Assembly: GCA_964617665.1 (NCBI GenBank)
Contig: CAZUAH010000437.1
Location: forward strand, 1 to 11,688
From: JADHUC01 sp964617665
GTDB lineage: Bacteria > Planctomycetota > Planctomycetia > Pirellulales > Pirellulaceae
Length of the DNA: 11,688 nt
Reading direction: 5' to 3'
Shown here: positions 1 to 8,800 of the stretch, in pieces
How positions within the stretch are numbered: position 1 is the first letter of the stretch
Layout: each line of letters opens with the position of its first letter
The notes under the pieces: generated by a model
Told to the model about the DNA's origin: nothing
Database searches by the model: none
What the model saw: the letters and a program-made list of their open reading frames with translations, nothing else
Program-made: the position numbers and the translations under genes

Positions 1-1
1 A

Positions 2-1060
2 AAACCCGAACGATCGGAATATTTACGCTATAGCAACTTTGGTGCACCCGAGGCCGAGACCTTCGACGAGAGTCGTTTCTTCAGGGGGAGCGACATCCTC
101 GTACGGATCGACCCCCGGGACTATGACGTTCGTATTCGCCGACTGGAGGCTTCTATCCAGGCTGCGGAAGCGCAAAAGGCGGAGGCCGAGCAGCAGTTGG
201 ACCGCCAACTGAAGCTCCGCGAACGGGATGCGGCTACGCAATCCGCTCTGGATCAAGCGCAAGCGGCCTTCGACGTGGCGAACGCGCACCTCGCTGAGTT
301 GGATGCCCAACTGGACGAAGCTCAAAACGCCAAGGAGGATACGGGTGTCGTCGCTCCGTTTGATGGCTGCATCCGCGAGAAAAACGTGGATGTGGGCCAG
401 TACGTGACGCCGGGCACTCCGCTGGCGACATGCTTCGCCACCGACGCCGTCGAAATCCGGCTGCCGATCGACGACGACGAACTTGCCTTTCTCGATCTGG
501 CGCTAGGAGCCTCTTTTGCGCCGGAGGAAGGCCCAAAGGTGATTTTGGAGGCCGACTTCGGCGGGCAGCAACGTCGTTGGCACGGGAGTATCGTCCGCAC
601 CGAAGCCATTGTGGATCGCCGCAGCCGCATGGCGTATCTGGTCGCAAGTGTGTCGTCGCCATACGATGCAACACAGGATTCCGGCGGACACCCCTTGGCT
701 GTTGGGATGTTCGTCGAGGCCGCCATCCGTAGCTGTGAGGTCCGGGATGCCATTGTGTTGCCACAGGTATGCTTGGAAAGCGGCGGTCGAGTTTTCACGA
801 TCGACTCGTCTGATCGGCTGGACGAGAAGACGGTCCAGGTGATTCGCCGCGAGGGTGAATGGGCCGTTGTCCGCGGCGACTTGACCAACGATCAGCGTGT
901 TTGTGCCACGCACCTGGAACGGGCAGTTGACGGCACGCGCGTGAAGATTCAGGAGGACATCACGCGTGAGATTCCTCGCGGCGAAGATGGCCGTGTTCTC
1001 GATCTGTGCGGCGAATTCGACGGATGGGTGCCGGAGCCCAGAGTGGCCGATGCGGAGTGA
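2..1060 (+). CDS. RND efflux periplasmic adaptor (HlyD/MFP family), 5'-partial
   Basis: This is the periplasmic membrane-fusion subunit that links an inner-membrane RND pump to an outer-membrane channel. The frame is open from base 2 with no start, leaving 352 residues, so the signal peptide and first lipoyl half-motif are missing. An internal TTG at 197 is not the start, because the upstream codons already encode family sequence (FFRGSDILVRIDPRDYD, the junction into the helical hairpin). An Ala/Gln/Glu-rich coiled coil follows at about fragment residues 50-115. The second lipoyl half-motif is APFDGCIREKNVDVGQYV. The beta-barrel and membrane-proximal parts include the DRRSRMAYLVASV stretch typical of RND adaptors. 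The stop lies 3 bp before the permease start, so the two genes form a pump operon. Family assignment is firm; the substrate cannot be read from the sequence. Confidence 0.93.
   Translation, partial: KPERSEYLRYSNFGAPEAETFDESRFFRGSDILVRIDPRDYDVRIRRLEASIQAAEAQKAEAEQQLDRQLKLRERDAATQSALDQAQAAFDVANAHLAELDAQLDEAQNAKEDTGVVAPFDGCIREKNVDVGQYVTPGTPLATCFATDAVEIRLPIDDDELAFLDLALGASFAPEEGPKVILEADFGGQQRRWHGSIVRTEAIVDRRSRMAYLVASVSSPYDATQDSGGHPLAVGMFVEAAIRSCEVRDAIVLPQVCLESGGRVFTIDSSDRLDEKTVQVIRREGEWAVVRGDLTNDQRVCATHLERAVDGTRVKIQEDITREIPRGEDGRVLDLCGEFDGWVPEPRVADAE
1054..1057 (+). promoter_or_regulatory. Ribosome binding site of the RND permease gene
   Basis: GGAG lies 6 bases before the ATG at 1064 and is embedded in the last codons and stop of the adaptor gene. 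It supports the chosen permease start and suggests coupled translation of adaptor and permease. Confidence 0.6.
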
Positions 1061-1063
1061 ATC

Positions 1064-4000
1064 ATGAACGGCATATTTGCCTGGTTTGCACGCAACCGCG
1101 TCGCTGCCAACTTGCTGATGCTGATGATTCTCCTGGCCGGTTTCCTGGCCATCGCGTTCGGCGTGCGCCGGGAGCTCTTTCCGCTCATAAGCCTCGACAT
1201 GGTAAACGTTCGCGTTCCCTATCCGGGGGCGACACCGGTGGAAGTCGAGGAAGGCATCGTGCTGCCCATCGAGGAGGCCGTTTCGGATCTGGACGGCATT
1301 GACGAACTGAACGCGACAGCGGCGGAGGGGTTCGGAACCGTCACTATACAAGTGCGCACGGGCTATGATACGCGATCGCTAATGAGCGACGTGAAAACGC
1401 GAGTGGACGCCATCACGACTTTTCCGCAGGAAGCTGAAGAACCGATCGTCGAAGAACTCACATTCAAGTTCCACGTGATTAGTGTCGTCGTGTCGAGCGA
1501 CACGATCAGCGAACTCGCGCTTCGGACGTTTGCCGAACAGGTCCGCGACGAACTGCTGGCCGTTCCCGGCATCACGCAAGTGAAGATGGGCGCCGTGCGC
1601 CGGTACGAAATTGGGATTCACGTTTCCGAGGAAGACCTCCAACGACACGGGCTGACCTTCGACGAAGTGGCCGAGGCGGTCAGGGCGTCATCACTGAATT
1701 TGCCGGCTGGCGAGATTCGTGCCGACGCCGGGGACATCCTCATCCGGACGCAATCGCAGGCTTATCGCGGCGATGAATTCGAACGCCTCGTCTTACTCAC
1801 GAATCCCGATGGAACGCGCGTGCATTTGTCGGACGTAGCAACGATCGTGGACGACTTCGAAGAAGACGAGCGTTGGGCCCGATTCAATGGACGGCGGGCC
1901 GTCACGCTGTCGGTGATGGCTCCGAAACGCGAGAACATATCGGATGTCGTTGGCGGCGTGCAGGACTATATCGCGGGGAAGACGCTCCCGGAAGGCATCT
2001 TTCTGGATACCTGGTTCGACATCTCGACATACTACACGGAACGGCAGGATTTGATGCTGCGCAACGGACTCTACGGACTCCTCCTGGTGTTCCTGTGCCT
2101 TGCGCTCTTCCTTCATTTGCGATTGGCGTTTTGGGTGGCTGTGGGGCTGATGATCTCCTTTGTCGGGACGTTCGCCGTCATGTGGTACTTCGACGTGTCG
2201 CTGAACATGATTTCCATGGCGGCCTTCATTCTCGTCCTGGGAATTGTGGTCGACGACGCCATCGTGGTTGCAGAGAGCATTCACCACAGCCAGAGACAGG
2301 GCGATCGCGGCGAGCAAGGGGCGGTCTCGGGCGTGACGCGCGTTGCCACCCCCGTGATTTTCGCAGTACTCACGTCGATCATCGCCTTCTGTCCCATGTT
2401 CGGCATCTCGGGCGTGGACGGGAAAATGTGGCGGATCATCCCGGCCGTGATTGTGTCTTGCCTGGCGTTATCGCTGGTCGAGTCGCTGTTGATCCTGCCG
2501 GCACATCTTTCGCACGAGCCGTCGAAGACCATTCCTTGGTACCTTCTGCCCATATGGCCACTTGTGTGGCTATTCGAGCAGGTGCGGCGAATCGTCGAGT
2601 TCGGAGTCACCGCATTTATTCGCAGGGTGTACGTGCCGGTGCTGAACGTGGCCCTGTCTTGGCGCTACACGACGCTGGCCCTTTTCTTGGCCAGTTTGAT
2701 TGTGGTGATCGGCCTGTTGGCCGGTGGTCGCGTGCCGTATGCGTTCTTGCCACGACTGCCGGGCGATGTGGCCACGGCAACGCTGGAAATGCCTCACGGA
2801 ACTAGTGCGGAGACCACGCGAAAGATCCTCGAGAAGATTGAGGAAGCCGCCGAGCAAGTCCGCGAGGAACTCGACGGGCAGAACGGCGGCAAACCGCTTG
2901 TGAAGCACATTCTTGTGGCCATGGGCAGCCATCCCGTCGGCGAAGCGCAGAACCCCCTTGGACTGGAAGGGGTCAGAGGGCCACACTTGGCCGAGGCGAC
3001 TATCGAGTTCCAGAACCTCTACGCGCGCAACTACTCTTCGGAGGCCATCGCCGACGACTGGCGGAAGTTGGTTGGAACTGTGCCTGGCGTACGTAGGCTG
3101 ACGTTCGACGCCACGGAAGGACACGAAGAGAAGGACATCCACATTCGACTTGCCAGCCATAGCATAGATGATGTGGAAAAGGCCGTGAACGAACTGAAAG
3201 AAGCTCTGCACCGATACCCTGGGGTTTACGAAATCGCCGACACGCTGGGCTCTCGCCGCCAGGAAGTAACGCTGGCCATCAAGCCGTCCGCTGAACCCCT
3301 TGGCCTTCGCAGTATCGATCTGGCCCGCCAGGTGCGCCAGGCGTTTTTCGGCGAAGAAGCCCAGCGAATCCAACGGGGGCGAGACGAAATCCGCGTGATG
3401 GTCCGCTACCCGCAATCGCAGCGCACGTCGTTGGCCGACCTGGAGCGCATGCGAATCCGGACGCGATCAGGCGACGAAGTCCCGTTGGGCGAGGTGGCTG
3501 ACCTCCAGTACGGCAAAGGGTTGGCCTCGATCAGTCGGGCCGACCGGCATCGCATGGCCGATGTGACCGCCCTGATTGATCGAGAGGCGATCGAAAACGT
3601 CGAGTGGCTCATGGGGCAACTGGAATCGGGCGTCCTGGCAGACATCCAACAGCGCTACCCCGATCTCACCTGGGAACGCGAGGGCGGCATGGAGAGCCAG
3701 GACCGTGTTGTGAAGGACCTGATGCTGGGCTTCGTGGTCGCCCTATTCGCCATGTACGCGACCATGGCGATCGCTTTCAAGTCGTACATACAGCCGGCGC
3801 TGATCGCGGCGGCGATCCCGTTCGGCTTTGTCGGGGCCGTGGCCGGACACGTGCTGCTCGGCGAGACGTTCGATATCGTGTCGTTTCTGGGAATGGTCGC
3901 CTTGGCAGGTGTTGTGGTGAACGACAGCTTGGTGCTGGTCGATCGTGTCAACCGACTCATTCGCGCCGGAACACCGGTTCGCGAAGCGGTGCCTCAAGCC

Positions 4001-4357
4001 TGCCAGGATCGGTTCCGCGCGATCCTGTTGACATCGCTGACCACGTATTTTGGCCTCACGCCCCTGATGGCCGAGACGAGTGTCCAGGCCCGCTTCATCA
4101 TCCCCATGGCCATCACACTGGCCTATGGCGTTGCCTTTGCCACATTGATCACATTGACCCTCGTACCAAGCCTCTATCTGATGATCGACGACATCAAGCG
4201 ACTTTGGCACAAGCTCAAGAGCCTCCTCGATTTCAGCGAGGATGAGAAACCACCGAAGGGCGATTCTGCGCAAGAGGCCATCACACTGCAGCAACATGAG
4301 TCCGACGAGGCGATCGTGACGGCGTCTGAGGTGACACAGGGAACTGCATCACCATGA
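1064..4357 (+). CDS. RND family efflux permease (HAE1/AcrB-like)
   Basis: This 1,097-residue inner-membrane transporter belongs to the AcrB/HAE1 branch and would use proton flow to export small molecules through the upstream adaptor. The N-terminus (RNRVAANLLMLMILLAGF) forms TM1 at about 12-33. The porter domain begins with YPGATPVEVEEGIVLPIEEAV. TM2-TM4 lie at about 335-404, and TM4 holds the proton-relay pair D397-D398 (GIVVDDAIVVAES). A second porter half follows TM7. TM8-TM12 then occupy roughly 885-1040 and include GVVVNDSLVLVD. At the site of the AcrB TM10 lysine (K940) the protein has N953, followed by D954, as I recall for several HAE1 subgroups. A hydrophilic cytoplasmic tail of about 55 residues ends the protein. 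Length is normal for the family. The stop overlaps the tetR start (ATGA). The substrate is unknown. Confidence 0.96.
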   Translation: MNGIFAWFARNRVAANLLMLMILLAGFLAIAFGVRRELFPLISLDMVNVRVPYPGATPVEVEEGIVLPIEEAVSDLDGIDELNATAAEGFGTVTIQVRTGYDTRSLMSDVKTRVDAITTFPQEAEEPIVEELTFKFHVISVVVSSDTISELALRTFAEQVRDELLAVPGITQVKMGAVRRYEIGIHVSEEDLQRHGLTFDEVAEAVRASSLNLPAGEIRADAGDILIRTQSQAYRGDEFERLVLLTNPDGTRVHLSDVATIVDDFEEDERWARFNGRRAVTLSVMAPKRENISDVVGGVQDYIAGKTLPEGIFLDTWFDISTYYTERQDLMLRNGLYGLLLVFLCLALFLHLRLAFWVAVGLMISFVGTFAVMWYFDVSLNMISMAAFILVLGIVVDDAIVVAESIHHSQRQGDRGEQGAVSGVTRVATPVIFAVLTSIIAFCPMFGISGVDGKMWRIIPAVIVSCLALSLVESLLILPAHLSHEPSKTIPWYLLPIWPLVWLFEQVRRIVEFGVTAFIRRVYVPVLNVALSWRYTTLALFLASLIVVIGLLAGGRVPYAFLPRLPGDVATATLEMPHGTSAETTRKILEKIEEAAEQVREELDGQNGGKPLVKHILVAMGSHPVGEAQNPLGLEGVRGPHLAEATIEFQNLYARNYSSEAIADDWRKLVGTVPGVRRLTFDATEGHEEKDIHIRLASHSIDDVEKAVNELKEALHRYPGVYEIADTLGSRRQEVTLAIKPSAEPLGLRSIDLARQVRQAFFGEEAQRIQRGRDEIRVMVRYPQSQRTSLADLERMRIRTRSGDEVPLGEVADLQYGKGLASISRADRHRMADVTALIDREAIENVEWLMGQLESGVLADIQQRYPDLTWEREGGMESQDRVVKDLMLGFVVALFAMYATMAIAFKSYIQPALIAAAIPFGFVGAVAGHVLLGETFDIVSFLGMVALAGVVVNDSLVLVDRVNRLIRAGTPVREAVPQACQDRFRAILLTSLTTYFGLTPLMAETSVQARFIIPMAITLAYGVAFATLITLTLVPSLYLMIDDIKRLWHKLKSLLDFSEDEKPPKGDSAQEAITLQQHESDEAIVTASEVTQGTASP

Positions 4358-4977
4358 CGAAGAAGAAGACGGTCCAACGCGAACGAATCCTCGAAGTGGC
4401 GCAAGGCCACTTCGAGAGATTCGGCTACAAGCGGGCCGTGATCGACAACATCGTCCGCGACGTGGGAATCGCCAAGGGCACGTTCTACCTGCACTTCACA
4501 AGCAAGGAGCAGTTGTTCCTGGAAATCGTCAACCAGTTACGGCACGAAGCACTGGAGCGATTCCTGGCAGCGATGGACGAGGAGACATCGGTCGCAGGCA
4601 AGTTGCGGACCATGATCCGCATGAGCCTGGATGCGTTCGACGAGTATCCCTTACTGGCCCGCTTGGTCGCCGACGATCCAGAATTCCGGCTGATCGCACG
4701 CCTGCTGGAACAGCCGAGCGTTCAGGAGGAAATCGAGCATAGCCGACAGTTCGTTCTCGGCATCCTCCAGGAAGGCATCGCCAAAGGCGAACTGCGTGCC
4801 GATCTCGATCTGGAAACCGCCCCCTTCGTCATCGGCACCCTGAAATTCCTGCACTTCTACACCGGCCTGCTGAAATTCCACGGCGTCGAGCGTGAAAGCT
4901 ACGTCGAATGCCTGATTGACGTTATTATGGGAGGCATGTTGCGCGACGGCCTCAAAGAACGGAGCGACGATGAGTGA
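4354..4977 (+). CDS. TetR/AcrR family transcriptional regulator
   Basis: This 207-residue protein is a one-component repressor-type regulator. Residues 1-55 form the TetR DNA-binding domain: a helix around RILEVAQGHFERFGYKRA, then the helix-turn-helix VIDNIVRDVGIAKGTFYLHF and the usual SKEQLF extension. The rest is an all-helical ligand-binding and dimerisation domain (to about 200) that diverges between members, so the ligand cannot be predicted. The start ATG overlaps the permease stop by 4 bp (ATGA). There is only a weak purine-rich stretch upstream (around 4337-4342), so its translation is probably coupled to the permease. Because it sits inside the pump operon rather than divergent from it, it would most simply repress its own operon from a promoter left of the window. 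That regulatory link is inferred. Confidence 0.93.
   Translation: MTKKKTVQRERILEVAQGHFERFGYKRAVIDNIVRDVGIAKGTFYLHFTSKEQLFLEIVNQLRHEALERFLAAMDEETSVAGKLRTMIRMSLDAFDEYPLLARLVADDPEFRLIARLLEQPSVQEEIEHSRQFVLGILQEGIAKGELRADLDLETAPFVIGTLKFLHFYTGLLKFHGVERESYVECLIDVIMGGMLRDGLKERSDDE
4961..4964 (+). promoter_or_regulatory. Ribosome binding site of the creatininase-family gene
   Basis: GGAG lies 5 bases before the ATG at 4970, inside the 3' end of tetR. It supports starting the hydrolase at 4970 rather than at the upstream in-frame ATG at 4916, which lies deep inside tetR and would add 18 residues unlike the family. Confidence 0.6.
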
Positions 4978-5698
4978 ACCTGAGGTACTACTGAGAAAGA
5001 TCACGCGACGTGAGTTTCGCGAACGTATGGCATTGGGCGACTTGCGTGCCTGCATCATTCCGGTCGCTTCCATTGAACAGCACTTGGAGCACCTGGCAAT
5101 GGAACACGACTGGCGGAGTGTGGCACTGGTTGCGACGAAAGTAGCCGAGCGACTCCGGCCGCGTGTGCTTGTTGCCGAGGGCGTGATGGCCGGAGTGAGT
5201 GAACACCACATGAAGCATGCCGGTACGTTGACGCTCCGTCCAGGAACATTCTTGGCCGTGCTTGCCGATCTGATAAGAAGCGTGGTGATGGCGGGTTTCG
5301 AGAACGTGTTGGTGCTGAATGGACATGGAGGAAACATCGCACCGGTTGACGGCACCTGGGATCAGTTTTTGCGTGAGTTTCAGGTGAACCTGCACTTCCT
5401 GTCGTATTGGGACGTCTTGACCGAAACGGATGCAAAAGAGGTACTGGAGAGCGGACACCGATTGCCCTACGACCTGCCCGGCCACGCACAGGAATTCGAA
5501 ACCTCGATCGGCTTGTCCGAGTTCCCCGAAAACGTGCGCACCGAGGTCTGGACGGACCAGCCCGATCCCAACCCAGCCATGGCCAATGCAGAAAAAGGCC
5601 GACAAATGATGACCCGCATCGTTGACCGCGTGGCGGATTACGTCAATGACATGATCGAAGGTCGCCGCCGAGCGGAAGTGCCGGCCTTTTTCTTCTGA
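4970..5698 (+). CDS. Creatininase-family metal-dependent amidohydrolase
   Basis: This 242-residue protein belongs to the creatininase/creatinine amidohydrolase superfamily, cytoplasmic metalloenzymes that hydrolyse amide bonds, often in small cyclic compounds. E36, H38 and D47 (within PVASIEQHLEHLAMEHD) have the spacing of the metal-binding Glu-His-Asp of creatininase. NGHGGN follows at 117-122, with H119 as a further ligand, and GHAQEFETS at 171-179 carries another conserved acid, E175. The first motif is atypical: the usual PxGSxEQHGPHLP is here PVASIEQHLEHLA. The active site therefore looks intact but the protein is probably not a true creatininase. The gene overlaps the end of tetR by 8 bp, so it is the last gene of the efflux operon. 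A role in modifying a pump substrate or inducer is only suggested by position. The superfamily call is firm; the substrate is unknown. Confidence 0.9.
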   Translation: MSEPEVLLRKITRREFRERMALGDLRACIIPVASIEQHLEHLAMEHDWRSVALVATKVAERLRPRVLVAEGVMAGVSEHHMKHAGTLTLRPGTFLAVLADLIRSVVMAGFENVLVLNGHGGNIAPVDGTWDQFLREFQVNLHFLSYWDVLTETDAKEVLESGHRLPYDLPGHAQEFETSIGLSEFPENVRTEVWTDQPDPNPAMANAEKGRQMMTRIVDRVADYVNDMIEGRRRAEVPAFFF

Positions 5699-5897
5699 GT
5701 CGTCTTGCGTCGGGCCGAAGTTGCACAACACCGAGCACGCAATGCCTGCACCCATTCGATCAGGGGCTCGAAAAGGCTCGCCCCACAAACATTGTAGTTA
5801 TCTGGAGCCCCGGTAGGTTGTGCTTCGGAACGCGCGGTGAGAAGGGAAAGCCCCCGCAATTGGGGCGCGGGCCCTGCGTGCCTGACTGAAGGACGGG
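5699..5897. other. Convergent intergenic region, no convincing gene
   Basis: This is a 199-bp gap between the 3' ends of the efflux operon (plus strand) and the large surface-protein gene (minus strand). It holds only short candidate hairpins: a 5-bp stem GGGGC/GCCCC at 5763-5767 with 5780-5784, and a 5-bp GCCCC/GGGGC stem at 5850-5854 with 5862-5866. Neither has a T-tract. A bidirectional terminator is expected here from gene orientation, but the sequence does not show a clear one. Confidence 0.4.
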
Positions 5898-8800
5898 CTA
5901 AAGCCGGAAAATCCGCCAATCGGTAATTGTAGGGAGCCATTCGCCCGGCTCCTGTGCGAACAACGAGTCTGTGGCCTCGTGATCGCCGATCGGGTTCCTC
6001 TCTGCTCGTGCGCTTGGTAACGCCGCGACTCTGGCAGGGGGCGTCTTGGCCCGAACCATACTTGAAGCGGTTTCAAAACCGGGAGGGCGAGGCTCCCGCC
6101 GAGCCGAAAGCGCGAGAAAACACGGCTCAGCGGGAGCTTCGCCCTCCCGAAAACCAGTTTTGAAATGCCTTGTGGATTCTCTTAGGAAGCTCATCACAGC
6201 CCGGTCGTGGACATCGCGTTGCGAGCGGGGGTTGTTCGAGCGGTCAGAGCGTGAATCGTTCCGGGTGGCCAAAGCGAGCGGAACTGACTCGTCCCGAGAC
6301 ATGGCGTTAAGTGGCAAGCTTTCCATTGACGGCGCGGCCACGCCAACCGCGAGAGGCTCCATCGGAGATGCAGCCAGCAAGGCTGGCTGCTGACGCAGGG
6401 ATTCTCCTTCTGCGGCTTGCTGCTGATTGAGAAACCAGACCACAACCAGGATGTCCATGGTCGAGATTGCACGATCGCCGTTCGTGTCGACGTAGAAATC
6501 CGGATCGCGAAAGATCAGGCTGTGCGGGTCCAGCGTGCGAATGCCGTTGCGAGTGATATCGTTAATCAAGGGGAGGACGTCGAGGACACTAACGCGCGTG
6601 TCGTGATTGACGTCGCAGGGATTGGGGCGGTTGTGGTATGGCAGAGCATCGAAGGCGGGGACGACAGGATCGACAATCTTGCCGTCGACCGTAAGGTCGT
6701 TGTCGCCCAGTTCGCCATCTTTGTAGTGGACGACGATCACCTCACCGACCCGCTCCGCACCCACGGTGCCGTTCCACTGAAATTCGTACCAGTGGGGCAC
6801 GGGATCGTCCGCAGTGGGGCCGAACTTGTACAGCGTGTTCGGAGCGTCCACGTTCGGCACGATCAGTTCCACGGTCGCGGTACCATCTGGGGCAAGCTGG
6901 TGGACTTCGAAGTCCAAACAACCGAGCATGGGGTCGATGTCGGCCAATTCCTCAGGCAGCGGTGGGGCCTCGACCGAGCGGACATCTCTAGGTTGACTTC
7001 CCTCGAGTGTGACGATGGTCACGTACTGTCCGTCCGCTGCATTGGGCAGCGAGGTCACGTGGGGCTGTTCGCTGTCTGGGATTCCGTCCTGGTTTCCATC
7101 TCCACTGCCGCCGCCGGCCAGAGCCTCGACTCCGTCCTCGACACCGTCAGCGTCCAAATCGTCCGAAATCGTTCCCGTCCCGGTGTCGGACAAGTCCACC
7201 GGGCGGCCACCCAAGCCCGTACTGGTGCTCAGGCTCGCCGTGAACGTCTCCGTGCCCTCCGCGGTGCTGTCATCCGCGATGGCCACCGTCACCGTCTTGT
7301 CCGTCGCGTCACCCGCCGCGAACGTCACCTGATCCGGGGCCGAGTCGTAGTCTGTGCCGCTACCTGTGGCCGTCACGTCCGTGTACGTCACGTCGACCAC
7401 AACAGTCGTGTCCACCGGATTGTCCAACGACACGGTCAGCGTCATGGTGCCGGCATCCTCGTCTACCGTCTGGTCGTTGATCGTGAACGTCGCCGTATCG
7501 TCGTTGTCAATCGTACCGGTCCCCACCGCGCGGGTCGTGATCGCCGCGTCTTGAACCGGTGTGGTGTCCGTCACGTCGCCCAGCGTGATGGTGAACTGCT
7601 CGTTATCCTCGACGATCGCGTCCGTCGTGATATCCACCGAGATCGTCTGTGTCTCGCCCGCTGTACCCGCGAACGTCAGCGGCATTGCCGTGGTCACGCT
7701 GTAGTCGCTGGCCCCCGCCGTGCCGTCGGCCGCGGCAAAGGCCACCTTGAACCCGTCTTGGACCGCCAGCGGAGCCGTCACCGTGAACGTAAGCGTTGTC
7801 GTGCCGCCTGTCCCTTCCGTGACCGTCGGGCTGTCGATCGTCAGCGTCTGCGGGTCGTCGTCCACTGCCGTCACCGTCACCGCGAACGTCTCCACGCCCG
7901 TCTCGTTACCGAGCGAATCCTCGACCGTGAACGTCAGGCTGTCGTTGGTGGTGTTCGAGTGGTCATGCGTATAGGCGATCTTCCCGGAAGTGATGTCAGC
8001 CTGCGTGAACGTGCTGTTGACAGCCAGAGCCGTGCCATCCTTCTTCAACTGGCCGTTGGCCGGTAGGCTCTTGAGCGTAAAGACCAGTGTCGCGTGGTCC
8101 GTGTCCGGATCCGTGGCCGACAGGTGCGAACCCGTCAGCACCAGCGTACCGCCCTCGGTCACCGTCGCGCTCCGGTTGCCCACCACCGGCGGCTGGTTCC
8201 GCAGCTCGAATGAACCCGCGTCGACGGTTCCATGAAGCATACGAGGATAGCCGGAGCCGCGCTGATCAAATTCTAATGGGTCTCCCGCAAGATCAACGGC
8301 CAGTTGGCTGTTGCCTGCATTGATTGCCGGACTGCCCGGCAAGAGGGCGATCGTCTGTGTGGGGCCACCGTGGTCCTGCAAACCGGCTGGGTCGAGCAGC
8401 GGGTCGACACCCACCTGGTTGCCGTTCACGCCGTCGTTGATGCCGCTGCCGGCTCTCTGCTGAATGACGTTGTGCTGGGCAGCGATCGTCCCCTCGTTCA
8501 AGATATCTAGGCCATATGAATATGGGGACATGTTTCCACCCACAAGAGAGTTGGCGATATTCAGCGTGGAGGTAGGTCCGTAGATGCCGCCATTGTAGAT
8601 ACCACCGCCGCCATCGCTCCCTTCCTCGCCACCTACAGCTGTGGTCCAATTGCCGAAAATCGTCGAGTTGACTATCCGGCCGAGACTTTGACTTACGTAG
8701 ATGCCGCCGCCTGCGAAGGTCGCCCAATTCCCAAAGAGCGTGCTGTTGGCGACGGTCAGCGTGCCATCGCTGTAGATACCACCGCCCGATGCATGAGAAG

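Noticed and set aside
197..1060. TTG at 197 as the start of the adaptor gene
   Set aside because: The frame is open to base 2 and the upstream 65 codons encode conserved adaptor sequence, including the IDPRDY motif, so the gene is cut by the window edge.
1873..2805. 310-codon plus-strand frame, plus long antisense frames at 503-1351, 1793-2317 and 2570-3415
   Set aside because: They overlap the clearly coding adaptor and permease in other frames. They are typical GC-rich shadow frames and have no family-like motifs.
4916..4969. Upstream ATG at 4916 as the start of the creatininase-family gene
   Set aside because: It would place 18 residues inside the tetR coding region with no family similarity. 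The ATG at 4970 has a well-placed GGAG and fits the family's usual N-terminus.
5763..5784. GGGGC/GCCCC hairpin as a rho-independent terminator
   Set aside because: The stem is only 5 bp with a poorly paired interior and no T-tract on either strand, so it is too weak to call.
5954..6393. Small plus-strand frames encoding REGEAPAEP and GSAGASPSR peptides
   Set aside because: They arise from the palindromic repeat read on the other strand. No ribosome binding site or conserved protein is seen, and such peptides are a common annotation artefact of this repeat.
6417..8066. 549-codon plus-strand open frame
   Set aside because: It lies wholly antisense to the cadherin-like, Calx-beta and dockerin part of the minus-strand gene. 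Its translation is an Arg/Val/His-rich mirror of that repetitive Asp/Thr-rich protein with no recognisable domain.
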